Positions 24,088 through 34,108 are shown, numbered from the stretch's first letter. The stretch: DNA of 64,000 nt from Neisseria flavescens (GCF_005221285.1 NZ_CP039886.1:682001-746000), one strand, 5' to 3'. Program-made: numbers and translations. Notes: a model not told the origin generated them from the letters alone.

Positions 24088-25653
24088 ATGACCCAAGACA
24101 AAATCCTCATCCTCGACTTCGGTTCGCAAGTTACCCAGCTTATCGCCCGCCGCGTGCGCGAAGCCCACGTTTACTGCGAACTGCATTCCTTCGATATGCC
24201 TTTGGACGAAATCAAAGCCTTCAACCCCAAAGGCATCATCCTTTCCGGCGGTCCCAATTCCGTTTACGAATCCGATTATCAAGCCGATACCGGTATTTTT
24301 GATTTGGGTATTCCGGTTTTGGGCATCTGCTACGGCATGCAATTTATGGCGCACCACTTGGGCGGCGAAGTGCAACCCGGCAACCAGCGCGAATTCGGTT
24401 ACGCGCAAGTCAAAACCATCGACAGCGAGCTGACACGCGGCATTCAAGACGATACGCCAAACACGCTCGACGTATGGATGAGCCACGGCGATAAAGTTTC
24501 CAAACTGCCTACCGGTTTCACCGTCATCGGCGACACGCCGTCCTGCCCGATTGCCATGATGGAAAACGCCGAAAAACAATTCTACGGCATCCAATTCCAC
24601 CCCGAAGTAACCCACACCAAACAAGGCCGCGCCCTGTTGAACCGCTTTGTTTTGGATATTTGCGGCGCACAACCGGGCTGGACAATGCCGAACTACATCG
24701 AAGAAGCCGTTGCCAAAATCCGCGAACAAGTCGGCAGCGACGAAGTGATTTTAGGCTTGTCCGGCGGCGTGGACTCTTCCGTAGCCGCCGCGCTGATCCA
24801 CCGCGCCATCGGCGACCAACTGACCTGCGTGTTCGTCGATCACGGTTTGTTGCGCCTGAACGAAGGCAAAATGGTGATGGATATGTTCGCCCGCAACTTG
24901 GGTGTGAAAGTGATACACGTCGATGCCGAAGGGCAGTTTATAGCGAAACTCGCCGGCGTAACCGACCCTGAGAAAAAACGCAAAATCATCGGCGCGGAAT
25001 TTATCGAAGTATTTGATGCCGAAGAGAAAAAACTCACTAACGCCAAATGGCTGGCGCAAGGCACGATTTACCCCGACGTAATCGAATCCGCCGGCGCGAA
25101 AACCAAAAAAGCCCACGCCATCAAATCGCACCACAACGTCGGCGGCCTGCCTGAAAACATGAAGCTCAAATTGCTTGAACCATTGCGCGATTTGTTCAAA
25201 GACGAAGTACGTGAATTGGGCGTCGCTTTGGGTCTGCCTCGTGAAATGGTGTACCGTCATCCGTTCCCGGGCCCGGGTTTGGGTGTGCGTATCTTGGGCG
25301 AAGTGAAAAAAGAATACGCCGACTTGCTCCGTCAGGCAGACGATATTTTCATTCAAGAATTGCGCAATACTACCGATGAAAACGGCACATCTTGGTATGA
25401 CCTGACCAGCCAAGCCTTTGCCGTATTCCTGCCTGTGAAATCCGTCGGCGTGATGGGTGACGGTCGCACGTACGATTACGTCGTTGCCTTGCGTGCCGTG
25501 ATTACCAGCGACTTTATGACTGCGCACTGGGCAGAGCTGCCATACTCGCTGCTTGGCCGCGTGTCCAACCGCATCATCAACGAAGTCAAAGGCATCAACC
25601 GCGTGGTTTATGATGTCAGCGGCAAACCGCCTGCCACGATTGAATGGGAATAA
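24088..25653 (+). CDS. guaA: GMP synthase (glutamine-hydrolysing)
   Basis: 521 residues. N-terminal class I glutamine amidotransferase with nucleophile Cys81 in GICYGMQ and QFHPEVTHT. The ATP pyrophosphatase domain has the PP-loop LSGGVDSSVAA. The C-terminal dimerisation domain contains HPFPGPGLGVRILGEV. Converts XMP to GMP. No guaB is adjacent. Followed by a DUS terminator. Confidence 0.98.
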   Translation: MTQDKILILDFGSQVTQLIARRVREAHVYCELHSFDMPLDEIKAFNPKGIILSGGPNSVYESDYQADTGIFDLGIPVLGICYGMQFMAHHLGGEVQPGNQREFGYAQVKTIDSELTRGIQDDTPNTLDVWMSHGDKVSKLPTGFTVIGDTPSCPIAMMENAEKQFYGIQFHPEVTHTKQGRALLNRFVLDICGAQPGWTMPNYIEEAVAKIREQVGSDEVILGLSGGVDSSVAAALIHRAIGDQLTCVFVDHGLLRLNEGKMVMDMFARNLGVKVIHVDAEGQFIAKLAGVTDPEKKRKIIGAEFIEVFDAEEKKLTNAKWLAQGTIYPDVIESAGAKTKKAHAIKSHHNVGGLPENMKLKLLEPLRDLFKDEVRELGVALGLPREMVYRHPFPGPGLGVRILGEVKKEYADLLRQADDIFIQELRNTTDENGTSWYDLTSQAFAVFLPVKSVGVMGDGRTYDYVVALRAVITSDFMTAHWAELPYSLLGRVSNRIINEVKGINRVVYDVSGKPPATIEWE

Positions 25654-25666
25654 TCCCTAAATAATA

Positions 25667-25701
25667 AAGGCCGTCTGAACAGATATTGTTCAGACGGCCT
25701 T
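25667..25701 (+). terminator. DUS-pair terminator between guaA and gloB
   Basis: Inverted DUS pair with a short loop (CAGATATTG) between convergent guaA and gloB. Confidence 0.8.
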
Positions 25702-25723
25702 ATTCTTCAGGAACTAAGCCCAA

Positions 25724-26473
25724 TTAAAATTGATTTTTCAATTCACGCAAGGCAGCGAAGACTTCGAGTTCGCTGTTTAACTTTCGTTCGCTCAATTCTT
25801 CGGCGCGTGCCTGAACTTGGGGCAGGTGTACGCGGAAAAACGGATTGACTTTGCGTTCATGCGCCAGGCTGACAGGCAGTGTCGGCATGTGTTCGGCTGC
25901 GGCCAAGGCTGTCTGAATATCGGCGTTGTCCGGCTCGATATGCTGGGCAAAGCGCAGATTGGAGGCGGTGTATTCGTGCGCCGGATAAAACAGCGTTTCT
26001 TCGGGCAGCTGGTTGAATCGGTGGAAGCTGTCGTAAAGCTGCTCGATTGTGCCGGTAAATACGCGGCCGCAACCGGCGGAGAACAAGGTATCGCCGCAGA
26101 AAACGTGCAGGCCGTCTGAATTTTCCAGCAGATAGCTGATGTGGCGGTCGGTATGGCCGGGGGTTGCCCAAACGGTAACCAAGCCTTCGCCAAACGGGAA
26201 CTGCGTACCTGCGGTGACGGTATGCGTCGCCACGTCGATGTCGCTTTCGCCATAGATTGGGGATTCTAAAAAGCCGTGGAACAGGCTTTTTGCGCCACCG
26301 GTATGGTCGGGGTGTGGATGGGTAATCCATGTTTGCGCCAGCATCAGGCGGTTGTGGACGAGGAATTTCAAAACGGGCGTGGCATCGGACGGATCGACGC
26401 AGGCGGCATGGTTGCCTTCTTGAATCATCCAGATGTAGTTGTCGTTTAGGGCTTGGATTGGTGTGATTTTCAT
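25724..26473 (-). CDS. gloB: Hydroxyacylglutathione hydrolase (glyoxalase II)
   Basis: 249 residues, metallo-beta-lactamase fold. The metal motif is THPHPDHTGG (HxHxDH); further ligands lie in WATPGHTDRHISY and FCGDTLFSAGCGRVF, and PAHEYTASNLRFA is the glutathione-binding region. Hydrolyses S-lactoylglutathione in methylglyoxal detoxification. It follows an unknown gene on the same strand with a gap of 23 bases. AGAAAG ribosome site. One DUS lies inside. Confidence 0.95.
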   Translation of the reverse strand: MKITPIQALNDNYIWMIQEGNHAACVDPSDATPVLKFLVHNRLMLAQTWITHPHPDHTGGAKSLFHGFLESPIYGESDIDVATHTVTAGTQFPFGEGLVTVWATPGHTDRHISYLLENSDGLHVFCGDTLFSAGCGRVFTGTIEQLYDSFHRFNQLPEETLFYPAHEYTASNLRFAQHIEPDNADIQTALAAAEHMPTLPVSLAHERKVNPFFRVHLPQVQARAEELSERKLNSELEVFAALRELKNQF

Positions 26474-26496
26474 ATGCTTTCTTCTGGTTTGGGGTT

Positions 26497-27582
26497 TCAG
26501 ACGGCCTCTAAATAATCTTTGATATTCGGGCTTTGACCGAATACGGCTTCATGGGCTTGATGGATGCACAGTCGGTTGAACAGCAATCTTTGGGTTTGGT
26601 CGTCGTCGATAATCCGCACTTGGCCTTGCAGTTTGGGCGCGTCGTGATGAAAGGTATTCTTAAACGCGTGCCAACGGTCGGTTTGCAGATGGACGATGGC
26701 AAACATATCGTGCGAAATATTAACGCCGACGCTGAATAGCTTGGCCGAGGCTTGCAGGCAGAAACTGCTGTCGCCAAACAGGCACAGCCCCGTGTTTTCC
26801 GGATAGCGGAACAATTCGATTTTCACAGCTTCGGGTTCGGCAAAGATATTACAAAACAACCGTTCAAACAACGACGGCTGCGCCACGCCTTCGCTCAACA
26901 TACCGTAAAGCCCGCCCAGCCAATCGACATAGCCTAGAAAAGAAAAACGGTAGTCCTGCATAATGGCTTCGATGCGCTTGGGGTCGCGTTTACTGATCAA
27001 ACGGACAAATTCAAAACCAACCTCTGGCAGCCGCGCCCGAAGTGTTTGATGCAGGCGGTGGGCAAACAGGTTTTTATGGTTGTGCGGATTGCGCAGAATG
27101 CCGAGGAATTTCAGCCGCAATATCCGCCACAAGGCATCCGGTACTTTGACGGTATCGGCATTTGCCGTAGTTGTATTCAGACGGCCTGCAGGTAAGGTGC
27201 GCAGGTGGTTGCAGGCCTCTTCGTAACCGCTTTCATGACGGTTGAACCAGGTTTCCAGATTGTATTGGTTGGCGGAGTCTTCGACAAAGGTCAGTGTATA
27301 GAGGTTTTTCGCCGCCAAGTTGCTGATGATGTTGACGCTTATCGCTTCGTTGCGGTTTTGTTCTTTGCCGCGGGCTTTTTCTCCAGTATGGAACATAGAC
27401 AGCGGCAGGCGGTAAACGTTTTGGTTTTGCGGGCTGACCTGCGGATTATGCGAATGCTGTCGCTGCTCGGTTTGGGCGATGAAGTGGTGTTCCTTCGTCG
27501 GATTCGCGGTCAACAGGGCGTAAGGCTTTTCGCCGCATTCGGAAAATTCGCAATCGCTGAGGATAAAGGCTTGTCGAGTCAT
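26497..27582 (-). CDS. Hypothetical protein with N-terminal KEHHF motif
   Basis: 361 residues, soluble, no signal peptide. The N-terminus has TANPTKEHHFIAQTEQ, which loosely recalls the paired-histidine start of DUF4238-type proteins (some linked to phage defence), followed by VYRLPLS and a WFNRHESGYEEA segment. The rest is rich in Arg, His and Phe with no motif that I recognise. It is upstream of gloB with a 23-base gap, so probably co-transcribed. A DUS lies in frame near 27178. Function not assigned. Confidence 0.75.
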   Translation of the reverse strand: MTRQAFILSDCEFSECGEKPYALLTANPTKEHHFIAQTEQRQHSHNPQVSPQNQNVYRLPLSMFHTGEKARGKEQNRNEAISVNIISNLAAKNLYTLTFVEDSANQYNLETWFNRHESGYEEACNHLRTLPAGRLNTTTANADTVKVPDALWRILRLKFLGILRNPHNHKNLFAHRLHQTLRARLPEVGFEFVRLISKRDPKRIEAIMQDYRFSFLGYVDWLGGLYGMLSEGVAQPSLFERLFCNIFAEPEAVKIELFRYPENTGLCLFGDSSFCLQASAKLFSVGVNISHDMFAIVHLQTDRWHAFKNTFHHDAPKLQGQVRIIDDDQTQRLLFNRLCIHQAHEAVFGQSPNIKDYLEAV

Positions 27583-27680
27583 AATGTCGGGAAAGGCCGT
27601 CTGAATATGTCGATTATAGTTTAAAAGTGGGAATTATACAGAATGACGGCAGTCGGTTTCTATAAGTAAAAGCTTACATA

Positions 27681-27738
27681 AAGGCCGTCTGAAAACAGGG
27701 GGCAGCAAATTTTGCTTTTCCTGTTTCAGACGGCCTTT
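27681..27738 (-). terminator. DUS-pair terminator after purL
   Basis: Extended inverted repeat AAGGCCGTCTGAAAACAGG / CCTGTTTCAGACGGCCTT with an internal loop. Confidence 0.75.
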
Positions 27739-27767
27739 CTTAAAGCTTGATTACATTAAGTTTTCCA

Positions 27768-30700
27768 TTAGCCCAAAGCTTTTCTTGCACCGGCAAAGAG
27801 GCGGTACCAGCCGGACAATTCCGTCCAGTCTTCCGGTTTCCAACTCATTTGTGCGGCTCGGTATACGCGTTCCGGATGCGGCATCATGATGGTAACGCGG
27901 CCGTCGGCGTTGGTAACGCCGGCGATGCCTTGCGGCGAGCCGTTAGGGTTGAGCGGGTAGGTTTGGGTAACTTGGTTTTTTCCGTCGACGTATTGCAGCG
28001 CGATGCCGAGGTCGTCTGAAATTTTGCCGCCGTGAAGCGTGAAGTCGGCGCGGCCTTCGCCGTGGCTGACGACGACGGGCAGGCCGGAGCCTTGCATTTC
28101 GTTCAGAATCAGCGACGCGGATTTGGGGACGTGAACCATACTCAGGCGCGCTTCAAACTGTTCGCTCAAGTTGCGTTTGAATTTCGGCCAGCCTGCCGTG
28201 CCGGGGATGATTTCGGCAAGGTTGCTGACCATTTGGCAGCCGTTGCACACGCCCAATGTCAGCGTGTCCGGATCGGCAAAGAAGGCGGCGAACTGGTCGC
28301 GTAGAGCAGGGTGGAACAGGATGGATTTTGCCCAGCCTTCGCCCGCGCCGAGTACGTCGCCGTAGCTGAAGCCGCCGCACGCCGCCAGCATTTTGAAGTC
28401 GGCAAGGTGGACGCGGCCTGCCATCAGGTCGGACATATGTACGTCGTAGGCATCGAATCCGGCGCGGGTAAAGGCGGCGGCCATTTCGATTTGTCCGTTT
28501 ACGCCCTGTTCGCGCAGGATGGCGATTTTGGGTTTCGCGCCGCTGTTGACAAACGGCGCGGCGATGTCTTCGTTCACGTCAAACTTCACGTCGGCGAACA
28601 ATGCGCTGCGTCCATTGTCGCCAATCAGGGCGAACTCGCTGTCGGCGCAGGCAGGGTTGTCGCGCAGTTTTTGAATGGCGTGAGAAGTTTCCTGCCATGC
28701 GCGTTGCAGGTTTTCAATATTTTCCTTAAAAATTAAAGTTTTATAATAATCTCCCTCTGGAACATTACCATCATCGTAACGTATTGTTAAATTACCATCA
28801 TCAACAACAGATGCAATCGGCAACAATGCCCCCCCAAAACCAGCTGCTTCAAATAATTCAATAATATAATTAATATCATCGTTATGAATTTGGAAAACCG
28901 CACCTAACTCTTCATTAAACAAAATTCGATTTAGGGCATCGATCCATTTTTCCTCGGTAAGGTTTTCTTCTAAATTGAAACCTTTAAAGTTCCAAACCAA
29001 GGGAGCTAAATTGACGCTGATTCCCAAACGACTGCAAAATGCCATTTCTGCTAATGTCGTGAACAGTCCACCATCTGAACGGTCGTGATATGCTAAAAGT
29101 TTGCCTTCATCTACCAAGCGTTGAATGACAAAATAGAAGTTTTTCAATAAAGCCAAATCATCAATATCAGGACTTTCGCCCCCCAAATCATTATAGACTT
29201 GACTTAGTGCTGATCCACCCATACGCGATTTGCCGAAACCAAAATCGATCATGGCGATGGTTGTTTTTGGGGCATTTTTCAATTCGGGCGTAACGGTTTT
29301 TCGCACGTCTTTAACAGGCGCGAACGCAGAGATAATCAGGCTTAAAGGCGAAACCACGGATTTTTGTTCGCCGCCATCCTGCCATACGGTTTTCATCGAC
29401 AGGCTGTCTTTGCCCACGGGAATGCTCAAATCCAGTGCCTGACAGGCTTTGGAAACGGCTTCGACGGTGCGGTAGAGTTTTTCGTCTTCGCCTTCGTTGC
29501 CGCATGCCGCCATCCAGTTGGCGGAAAGTTTGATGTTGCCGATGTCGCCGATATTGACCGCCGCGATATTGGTAATGGCTTCGCCGACGCACATTCTGCC
29601 CGAGGCAGGCGCGTCAAACAGGGCGACGGTCGGTTTTTCGCCCATAGACATTGCTTCGCCGCGATAGGTGTTGAAGCCCATCATGGTCACGGCGCAGTCG
29701 GCTACGGGGGTTTGGTATTTGCCGACCATTTGGTCGCGGTGGGTCATGCCGCCGACGCTGCGGTCGCCGATGGTAATCAAGAAGTTTTTGGCGGCTACGG
29801 CAGGCAGGCGCAAAACGCGGTAGGCAGCTTCGGTAATGTCGATATCGCCCGCGTTAAACGGTTTTTTGGACGGCGCAACCGTTTTGTCGGTACGCGTGGT
29901 TTTGGGCGGTTTGCCAAGCAAAACGTTCAACGGCAAATCGACAGGGTTGTTGGAGAACAAGTCGTCGCGTACTTTCAAATGACCGTCGTCGGTCGCCGTG
30001 CCAACTACGGCAAATGGGCAACGTTCGCGTTCGCAGATGGCGCGGAAGGTCTCCAAATCTTTTTCCAAAATCGACAATACATAACGCTCTTGCGATTCGT
30101 TGCACCAAATCTGCAATGGATTGAGGCCGTGTTCTTCTAGCGGCACTTCGCGTAATTTGAATACTGCGCCGCGTCCGGCATCGTTGACCAGTTCGGGGAA
30201 GGCGTTGGACAAGCCGCCTGCGCCGACGTCGTGGATGGAGATAATCGGGTTTTTATCACCAAGCTGCCAGCAGCGGTCGATGACTTCCTGCGCGCGGCGT
30301 TCGATTTCGGGGTTGCCGCGTTGTACGGAGTTGAAGTCCAAAGATGCGTCGTTTGTGCCGGTGTTCATGGAAGAAGCCGCGCCGCCGCCCAAGCCGATGA
30401 GCATGCCCGGGCCGCCCAGTTGGATCAGCAATGCGCCTTCGGGGATTTCGTCTTTGTGTGTTTGTTGTGCCTGAATGCTGCCTAAGCCGCCGGCAATCAT
30501 AATCGGTTTGTGGTAGCCGCGGACCTGACCGTCAAATTTTTCTTCAAAGGTACGGAAGTAGCCCAAGAGATTTGGACGGCCGAATTCGTTGTTGAACGCC
30601 GCGCCGCCGATGGGGCCCTCAATCATGATGTCCAGCGGCGAGGAAATGTGTTCTGGCTTGCCGTAGTCTTGTTCCCACGGCTGTTTGAGGTCAGGGATGT

Positions 30701-31733
30701 TGAGGTTGGACACGGTAAAACCGGTCAAGCCCGCTTTCGGACGTGAACCTTTGCCCGTTGCACCTTCGTCACGGATTTCGCCGCCCGCGCCCGTTGCCGC
30801 GCCCGCAAACGGAGCGATGGCGGTCGGGTGGTTGTGCGTTTCCACTTTCATGATGATATGGGTATCTTCTTCGTGGAAACGGTAGCCTTGGTTTTCTGCC
30901 GCATTCGGATAGAAACGCTCAACTTTGGCGCCTTCGATTACGGACGAATTATCTTTATAGGCAACGACCGTGCCTTCGGGATGCGCATTGTGTGTATCGC
31001 GAATCATGCCGAAGAGGGATTTCGGTTGTTTTTCGCCATTGAGGATGAAGTCGGCGTTGAAGATTTTGTGGCGGCAGTGTTCGCTGTTTGCCTGAGCGAA
31101 CATCATCAATTCAACATCGGACGGATTGCGGTTTAAAGCCTGATAGTTTTCAACCAGATAATCGATTTCGTCGGCTGAAAGCGCCAAGCCCATTTCGGTA
31201 TTGGCTTTGACCAATGCCTCTTTGCCGCCGCCCAATACATCTACGCTGGAGAAGGTTTCCGATTGGATATGGTGGAACAGTTGTGCTGCTGCATCGATGT
31301 CGGTCAACACGCTTTCGGTCATGCGGTCGTGCAACAGGGCTGCCCATTGTTGTTTTTGCCCGTCGGTAAGCGCACCTTCCAACCATACGGCCATGCCGCG
31401 TTCGATACGCTCAATGCCTTCCAAACCGCAGTTTTCGGCGATATTGGTTGCTTTGGAAGCCCAAGGCGAAATGGTACCCAAACGGGGTGTTACCAAAAAT
31501 AAATGCAAGCCCTCGCGCGCTTTGGGCGTTTGTTCAACGCTTTGCGCTGCCAGTAAGGCTTGCAGTTTTTCGACTGTCGCGGCATCAAGTGCTTTTTCGC
31601 TACCGACAAAATACCAAAATTCGCTGCTTAATTTGACTTCGGGCAGGCCGAGGGCGGCTGCTTTTTGGAAGAGTTTTTCAACACGGAAATCGGAAAGGGC
31701 GGTTACACCGCGCAAGGGCAGAACAACAGACAT
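27768..31733 (-). CDS. purL: Phosphoribosylformylglycinamidine synthase (large PurL)
   Basis: 1321 residues, the single-chain proteobacterial form. N-terminal PurS-like domain, two AIR-synthase-like halves (KVETHNHPTAIAPFAGAATG is the ATP site), and a C-terminal class I glutaminase with LGVCNGCQMVSNL (nucleophile Cys) and PHPERV. Makes FGAM for purine synthesis. Between about 28730 and 29240 the coding sequence becomes strikingly AT-rich, with runs such as TTATAATAAT and altered codon choice. The frame and the conserved motifs HDRSDGG and LFNEELGAV persist there, so the gene looks functional but mosaic. Confidence 0.96.
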   Translation of the reverse strand: MSVVLPLRGVTALSDFRVEKLFQKAAALGLPEVKLSSEFWYFVGSEKALDAATVEKLQALLAAQSVEQTPKAREGLHLFLVTPRLGTISPWASKATNIAENCGLEGIERIERGMAVWLEGALTDGQKQQWAALLHDRMTESVLTDIDAAAQLFHHIQSETFSSVDVLGGGKEALVKANTEMGLALSADEIDYLVENYQALNRNPSDVELMMFAQANSEHCRHKIFNADFILNGEKQPKSLFGMIRDTHNAHPEGTVVAYKDNSSVIEGAKVERFYPNAAENQGYRFHEEDTHIIMKVETHNHPTAIAPFAGAATGAGGEIRDEGATGKGSRPKAGLTGFTVSNLNIPDLKQPWEQDYGKPEHISSPLDIMIEGPIGGAAFNNEFGRPNLLGYFRTFEEKFDGQVRGYHKPIMIAGGLGSIQAQQTHKDEIPEGALLIQLGGPGMLIGLGGGAASSMNTGTNDASLDFNSVQRGNPEIERRAQEVIDRCWQLGDKNPIISIHDVGAGGLSNAFPELVNDAGRGAVFKLREVPLEEHGLNPLQIWCNESQERYVLSILEKDLETFRAICERERCPFAVVGTATDDGHLKVRDDLFSNNPVDLPLNVLLGKPPKTTRTDKTVAPSKKPFNAGDIDITEAAYRVLRLPAVAAKNFLITIGDRSVGGMTHRDQMVGKYQTPVADCAVTMMGFNTYRGEAMSMGEKPTVALFDAPASGRMCVGEAITNIAAVNIGDIGNIKLSANWMAACGNEGEDEKLYRTVEAVSKACQALDLSIPVGKDSLSMKTVWQDGGEQKSVVSPLSLIISAFAPVKDVRKTVTPELKNAPKTTIAMIDFGFGKSRMGGSALSQVYNDLGGESPDIDDLALLKNFYFVIQRLVDEGKLLAYHDRSDGGLFTTLAEMAFCSRLGISVNLAPLVWNFKGFNLEENLTEEKWIDALNRILFNEELGAVFQIHNDDINYIIELFEAAGFGGALLPIASVVDDGNLTIRYDDGNVPEGDYYKTLIFKENIENLQRAWQETSHAIQKLRDNPACADSEFALIGDNGRSALFADVKFDVNEDIAAPFVNSGAKPKIAILREQGVNGQIEMAAAFTRAGFDAYDVHMSDLMAGRVHLADFKMLAACGGFSYGDVLGAGEGWAKSILFHPALRDQFAAFFADPDTLTLGVCNGCQMVSNLAEIIPGTAGWPKFKRNLSEQFEARLSMVHVPKSASLILNEMQGSGLPVVVSHGEGRADFTLHGGKISDDLGIALQYVDGKNQVTQTYPLNPNGSPQGIAGVTNADGRVTIMMPHPERVYRAAQMSWKPEDWTELSGWYRLFAGARKALG
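28725..29240 (-). other. AT-rich mosaic segment inside purL
   Basis: Coding sequence with base composition unlike the GC-rich flanks: it uses ATA, AAA, AAT and TTA-type codons and contains C7 and C6 runs (28829-28835 and near 29176). The encoded stretch (about residues 830-1005) includes an insertion-like FKGFNLEENLTEEKWIDALN relative to my memory of the E. coli protein. Probable recombination import. Confidence 0.6.
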
Positions 31734-32038
31734 GGATTCAGCTCACAAAATGCAGTTGGGGAATCCATTATTATACCTGAAAAATGCAATTTTGCTTGTG
31801 AATTTATACTTCAAGTGTTGACAATTTTTGCTTGTAAATTGAAGGGGAATGAGGCGATCGTGTCACCTGCTTTTTTATTTTGTACCTGATTATTCGATTG
31901 TTTTTGTTTAATTTTGAAGAATCGGGAGAAGGGGGATGGATAGACGTAACGATATAAAGTGAAAATTATTTGATTGTTGTCTTTGATATTTTGCTGACAA
32001 TAAGGCCGTCTGAAACCTTACTTTCAGACGGCCTTGCT
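31734..32038. other. Intergenic region purL / rep (305 bases)
   Basis: AT-rich upstream region of purL on the minus strand. It contains no supported gene. A DUS pair (32002-32035) terminates rep. PurR-type palindromes were looked for and not found. Confidence 0.6.
32002..32035 (-). terminator. DUS-pair terminator after rep
   Basis: Tight inverted DUS pair just beyond the rep stop. Confidence 0.8.
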
Positions 32039-34039
32039 TTATCCTTTTCTTTTGTTTCCCAGCATATCCAGCAAACCTGCCAGATTGCTTTTTCCTTCTT
32101 CCTTGCTCACAATCGGCTCGCCGCCTTTGCGGCCTAAAATCTTGATGTCTTCCTGCGGCATTTCATCTATGAAACGGCTCGGCTCGGGGAATTGCCATGT
32201 GCCTTGCTTTTTGCGTTTGAGGCAGTGGGTCAGTGTAAGTTGACGTTTGGCACGGGTAATGCCGACGTACATCAGACGGCGTTCTTCTTCAACATTGTCT
32301 TCTTCAATGCTGTCATTATGCGGCAAAATGCCTTCTTCGCAACCGACAAGGAAAACATAGGGGTATTCCAAACCTTTGGAAGCGTGCAGGGTGGAGAGTT
32401 TGACGGCATCGACTTCTTCTTCACTTTTGCCCTCCAAAAGCGTCATCAGGGCGATGGTTTGGGCGAGTTCGATGATGTTTTTGCCGTCTTGCTCGCCTTT
32501 GCGTTCCAGCCAGCCGGTCAGGTCGGTAACGTTGCGCCATTTGATTTCGCCTGCTTTTCCTTCTTCGTTGTCCAACAGGTGGTTTTCGTAGTCGATTTCT
32601 TTCAGTAAGTTATGAATAAGCTCGCCTGCTTCGCTGGTTTCGGCTTTGGCGCGGTAGCTTTCAATCATATCCATAAAGGCTTGCAGGTATTGGCGGTTGG
32701 TATGGTTCAACAGGGCAAGCGCTTCTTCGGTTTGCGCGGCTTCATATAGGCTGCATTCGTGTTCGTGCGCGTAGGTGTTGAGCTTGCCCAGTGTCACGTC
32801 GCCGATGCCGCGTTTGGGTGTGGTGACGGCGCGTAGGAAGGCAGGATCGTCGTTGGGATTGGCAAGCAGGCGTAAGTAGGATAAAACGTCTTTGATTTCG
32901 GCTTTGTCGAAAAAGCTTTGTCCGCCGGAGAGTTGGTAGGGAACGCGTGCGCTGCGCAAGGCTTCTTCAAAAATCCGCGCCTGATGGTTGCCGCGGTATA
33001 AGACGGCGAAATCGGCGTATTGGGTTTTGTCGCCGCCGACCAGCTTCTGCTTGACAATTTGGCTGACAACCCAGTCGGCTTCGTGTTGCTCGCTTTGACA
33101 GGCAACGACTTTGACGATTTCGCCTTCGCCGAACTGAGACCAAAGTTTTTTGGTAAAGAGTTTGGGGTTGTTTTCGATGACTTTGTTGGCGATTTTGAGA
33201 ATCCGCGCGGTGGAGCGGTAGTTTTGCTCCAGCTTGATGACCTTCATCTGCGGATAGTCTTCCTGCATTTTGCGCAGGTTTTCCATGTTTGCGCCGCGCC
33301 ATGCGTAGATGGACTGGTCGTCATCGCCGACGGCGGTAAACATGCCTTCCGCGCCGGTTAAGAGCTTCATCAGGGTAAATTGGCAGGTGTTGGTGTCCTG
33401 ACATTCGTCAACCAACAGATAACGCAGCCGCCGCTGCCATTTGTTGCGCACTTCGCTGTTTTGCTGCAACAGTACGGCAGGCAGGCGGATTAAGTCGTCG
33501 AAGTCCACTGCCTGATAGCTTTGCAGGGTTTCCTGATAACTCGCATAGACACGTGCTGTTTGTTGTTCCCACACATTCGAGGCCGTCTGAACAACATCTT
33601 CAGGCGTTTTTAAATCATTTTTCCAAAGGGAAATTTGGTGTTGCGCTTTGAATATGGCTTCTTTGCCCGTACCGCCCAAGAGTTCGCCGATGATTTTCGC
33701 GCTGTCGGTGGAATCGAGGATGGAAAAGTTTTTTTTGTAACCAATTTGATTGGCTTCTTCGCGCAAAATCTTCATGCCCAAAGAGTGGAAGGTGCAAATC
33801 GTCAGCCCGCGCGTTTGCGACTTGGGCAGCATTTTAGAGACGCGCTCTTGCATTTCCGTGGCGGCTTTATTGGTAAAGGTAATCGCGGCAACGGTATGCG
33901 GCAGATAGCCGACATTGACGATCAAATGCTTGATTTTTTGCGTAATCACGCCGGTTTTGCCGCTGCCTGCGCCGGCAAGGACGAGCAGGGGGCCGCCTAG
34001 ATATTTGACTGCGGCTTGCTGTTGGGGGTTGAGTTTCAT
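32039..34039 (-). CDS. rep: ATP-dependent DNA helicase Rep (UvrD/Rep family)
   Basis: 666 residues, superfamily 1A helicase translocating 3' to 5', used in replication restart. Motif I VLAGAGSGKT, motif Ia AITFTNKAATEMQERV, motif II LLVDECQDTN, QSIYAWRGA, and motif VI VGITRAKRQLTLT are all present. The start at MKLNPQQQAAVKYL matches the family N-terminus; the frame extends 14 codons upstream into spacer. One DUS lies within the gene near 33581. Confidence 0.95.
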   Translation of the reverse strand: MKLNPQQQAAVKYLGGPLLVLAGAGSGKTGVITQKIKHLIVNVGYLPHTVAAITFTNKAATEMQERVSKMLPKSQTRGLTICTFHSLGMKILREEANQIGYKKNFSILDSTDSAKIIGELLGGTGKEAIFKAQHQISLWKNDLKTPEDVVQTASNVWEQQTARVYASYQETLQSYQAVDFDDLIRLPAVLLQQNSEVRNKWQRRLRYLLVDECQDTNTCQFTLMKLLTGAEGMFTAVGDDDQSIYAWRGANMENLRKMQEDYPQMKVIKLEQNYRSTARILKIANKVIENNPKLFTKKLWSQFGEGEIVKVVACQSEQHEADWVVSQIVKQKLVGGDKTQYADFAVLYRGNHQARIFEEALRSARVPYQLSGGQSFFDKAEIKDVLSYLRLLANPNDDPAFLRAVTTPKRGIGDVTLGKLNTYAHEHECSLYEAAQTEEALALLNHTNRQYLQAFMDMIESYRAKAETSEAGELIHNLLKEIDYENHLLDNEEGKAGEIKWRNVTDLTGWLERKGEQDGKNIIELAQTIALMTLLEGKSEEEVDAVKLSTLHASKGLEYPYVFLVGCEEGILPHNDSIEEDNVEEERRLMYVGITRAKRQLTLTHCLKRKKQGTWQFPEPSRFIDEMPQEDIKILGRKGGEPIVSKEEGKSNLAGLLDMLGNKRKG

Positions 34040-34079
34040 TGAAGGGAAAGACGGGTAATGTGGGGAGCAATTATACAAC

Positions 34080-34108
34080 AAGGCCGTCTGAAATTTTCAG
34101 ACGGCCTT
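34080..34108 (-). terminator. DUS-pair terminator after pyrD-like gene
   Basis: Near-perfect inverted DUS pair with a 3-5 base loop, between the dihydroorotate dehydrogenase stop and the rep start. Confidence 0.8.

Noticed and set aside
24751..25527. Long open frame opposite guaA
   Set aside because: Shadow of the guaA coding frame: no ribosome site, and guaA itself is certain.
28829..28835. C7 run inside purL as a possible phase-variable tract
   Set aside because: Too short for efficient slippage and inside an essential gene that reads through intact.
29364..30140. 258-codon open frame opposite purL
   Set aside because: Runs antisense through conserved purL motifs; its residues are typical of reverse-strand reading of GC-rich genes.
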